From assembly GCA_023269675.1 (NCBI GenBank), contig JAHFSX010000004.1, forward strand, positions 214,776 through 254,731: a stretch of DNA of 39,956 nucleotides, given 5' to 3'. The position numbers were made by a program, and so were the translations under genes. The notes below the pieces were generated by a model. The model was not told the origin of the DNA and searched no databases. It saw only the letters and a list, made by a program, of their open reading frames with translations. This document shows, piece by piece, positions 38,440 through 39,956 of this stretch; the first letter of the stretch is position 1; each line of letters starts with the position of its first letter. The stretch comes from Verrucomicrobiota bacterium. GTDB lineage: Bacteria > Verrucomicrobiota > Kiritimatiellia > RFP12 > UBA1067.

Positions 38440-39288
38440 TTGATCCGCTTCATCAAGCGCCTTCACAAAAAATGGAAACGCGCCCGCCGCCTGCGCGACG
38501 CCTGGCCGCGGCTTGCCGAGCTGCGTCCCTCCATCGAAACGGCTTGCGGCGGACCGGTGCGTTTCCTGCCCGGGGACGGCGGCGGCCACGATTACATCTT
38601 TTATGTCCAAAACGCCGGCGGCCGCATCGCCGTCCTGCGCATCGCCAACCCCGCCTATATCCCCGAGGGGACCCCGACCGAAGCCCGTTTCAACGGGCCG
38701 CGCCTCAGGCTGACCCCGCGAGAGCGCGTCCTGCGCGAGTGGCGGATCTGCAGAGCCGGCGCCCCTCACGGGCTCACGCCCAAACCCCTCTGGATTTCCC
38801 CGCAAGGCGACGCAGCGCTGAACGCCTACGTCTCCGGAAGCCGCCTCAGCGACTGGGTTCGCCAAGGCCGCCTGCCGCTGTGGGACGCCATCGACCTCAC
38901 CGCCCGCCGCGCCAACGCCTTCCACGCCGCGGTCGGCGAGGCCCACATGGACCTCACGCTCATGAACATCTTCGCCGACGCGTCGCTGGCACCGCTCACC
39001 CTGATCGATTTCGAGCTTGGCCCCCATCCCGCGCTCTCGCTGGCGGAGGCGCGCCTCTTCGATTTCCTCAACCTGGTGGAGATGGCCTACAAATTCATGT
39101 CCCCGGCCGACAAGGCGGCGGCGCCGGAACGGCTCGGCCGCCTGTTCTCCGACATTGTCCCCGGCGAAGTGAGGCAGGCGCCGGTCGCCCGCCTCGCCGC
39201 CAAGCTCCCGCGGATCCTCGCGGACCCGGTCTTTCGTGACTCCCTCGCCCACCTCCTGAATATGGAATCCGCACCATGCAGACCGTAA
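38440..39288 (+). CDS. Lipopolysaccharide kinase (WaaP/InaA-like) family protein, paralogue 2
   Basis: A 282-residue homologue of the gene at 21332. Both start with a basic helix, share GGPV at 37-40 (34-37 in the first), a GLTP-K/R-PLW stretch, the catalytic HMDLTLMNIF (Asp171, Asn176) and IDFELGP (Asp190, DFE variant), and a leucine-rich C-terminus. It is a cytoplasmic kinase-like protein probably acting on an LPS core sugar or similar acceptor. It starts with TTG, with AAGGGG 6 nt upstream, 12 nt after the thioredoxin-CcdA gene, and overlaps the methyltransferase gene by 13 nt, so the three form an operon. Confidence 0.75.
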   Translation: MIRFIKRLHKKWKRARRLRDAWPRLAELRPSIETACGGPVRFLPGDGGGHDYIFYVQNAGGRIAVLRIANPAYIPEGTPTEARFNGPRLRLTPRERVLREWRICRAGAPHGLTPKPLWISPQGDAALNAYVSGSRLSDWVRQGRLPLWDAIDLTARRANAFHAAVGEAHMDLTLMNIFADASLAPLTLIDFELGPHPALSLAEARLFDFLNLVEMAYKFMSPADKAAAPERLGRLFSDIVPGEVRQAPVARLAAKLPRILADPVFRDSLAHLLNMESAPCRP

Positions 39289-39956
39289 CCCCCTCCGACG
39301 ACTACGCCCTGCTCGACAGCGGCGACGGCAAAAAGCTCGAACGTTTCGGCTCCTACATCCTGGCGCGCCCCTGCTCGCAGGCGGCCTGGAAGCCCGCGCT
39401 CCCCGAAGCGGAGTGGGCCCGGGCGCACGCCACCTTCGACCGCGCGGAAGGCAACCAGTGGCACAACCGCGGAGCCCTGCCCGCCGAGTGGAAAATCAAA
39501 ACCGCCGGCATCACCTTCAAGCTGTCCGGCACGGACTTCGGCCACCTCGGCATCTTTCCCGAACAGCGCGCCCAGTGGGCCTGGATCCGCGAGACCGTCC
39601 GCGCCGCCTGCGCCGCGCGCGGCCGTCCCGTGCAGGTGCTCAACCTCTTCGCCTACTCCGGCGGCTCGACCCTCGCCGCGGCCCTCGGCGGCGCGGAGGT
39701 CTGCCACCTCGACGCCTCCAAGGGCATGGTGCAGTGGGCCCGCGACAACGCCGCGCTCAACAGCCTTCAGAGCCACCCCATCCGCTGGATCACGGACGAC
39801 GCCCACAAGTTTCTCTGCCGCGAAGAGCGCCGCGAACGCCGTTACGACGCGGTGATCCTCGACCCACCGACCTTCGGACGCGGCCAGAACAACGAGATGT
39901 ACAAGATCGAGAAGGACCTGCCCGAAACCCTGCGCCTCTGCCGCGCGCTGCTGACT
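39276..39956 (+). CDS. Class I SAM-dependent methyltransferase, RlmI/RlmK-like (C-terminus outside window)
   Basis: The first 227 residues of a methyltransferase of the PF10672 type, related to 23S rRNA cytosine methyltransferases. The SAM-binding motif I is VLNLFAYSGGSTLAAALGGAEV, with LDASKGMVQWARDN after it, and the catalytic motif IV is DAVILDPPTFGRG. An N-terminal PUA domain as in RlmI is not seen; the segment ARPCSQAAWKPAL and FGHLGIFPEQRAQW are typical of the shorter branch. The reading frame is open to the window end. The start overlaps the kinase end, implying coupling. The RNA target is not certain. Confidence 0.85.
   Translation, partial: MQTVTPSDDYALLDSGDGKKLERFGSYILARPCSQAAWKPALPEAEWARAHATFDRAEGNQWHNRGALPAEWKIKTAGITFKLSGTDFGHLGIFPEQRAQWAWIRETVRAACAARGRPVQVLNLFAYSGGSTLAAALGGAEVCHLDASKGMVQWARDNAALNSLQSHPIRWITDDAHKFLCREERRERRYDAVILDPPTFGRGQNNEMYKIEKDLPETLRLCRALLT

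Overview
The window is a GC-rich stretch of a Gram-negative bacterial chromosome. The gene set points to the PVC group, most likely Kiritimatiellota, Lentisphaerota or Verrucomicrobiota. The markers are a secreted diheme/HzsA-like/SUMF1 fusion, DUF1080, a GH71/99-like glycosidase, a XylR-type AraC regulator, BspA-type leucine-rich repeats, and LPS genes (hldD, WaaP-like kinases). This placement is inference from gene content; there is no rRNA in the window. No CRISPR array, tRNA, rRNA or transposase gene was found.

Layout. 1-9968 reads on the minus strand: a truncated secreted leucine-rich-repeat protein, tyrS, rpsA, a MATE exporter coupled to hldD by a 4-nt overlap, and a 1050-residue secreted diheme fusion protein. 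A GT4 glycosyltransferase follows on plus, then a vapBC-like toxin-antitoxin pair on minus with a perfect operator palindrome. 11953-22126 reads on plus: gyrA, mfd, a GH53 galactanase, a DUF1080 lipoprotein, asd and a kinase-like gene whose stop codon lies in a miniature inverted-repeat element. Next come a Tat-exported sugar isomerase-like protein and a XylR regulator (minus), divergent from the GDP-fucose genes gmd and fcl (plus). 26732-36621 reads on minus: DUF2284, a sigma/putative anti-sigma pair behind cvpA and a TPR lipoprotein, a 1338-residue GH2 beta-galactosidase and a GH71/99-like glycosidase. The right end reads on plus: a thioredoxin-CcdA membrane protein, a paralogue of the first kinase and a truncated methyltransferase.

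Themes. hldD, the GT4 enzyme, the two kinase paralogues and gmd/fcl fit assembly of a heptose- and fucose-containing surface glycan. GH53, GH2, the GH71/99-like enzyme, DUF1080 and the Tat-exported isomerase fit degradation of plant or algal galactans.

The most unusual signal is between the genes. The spacers carry short-period arrays with a fixed core and a strict 7- or 9-nt period (2170-2223, 10050-10077, 25670-25795, 31144-31220). They also hold several families of dispersed palindromes, a repeat of about 105 bp present twice, and a TA-flanked miniature element. Together these look like a rich, largely non-autonomous repeat population that supplies terminators, spacers and in one case a stop codon.
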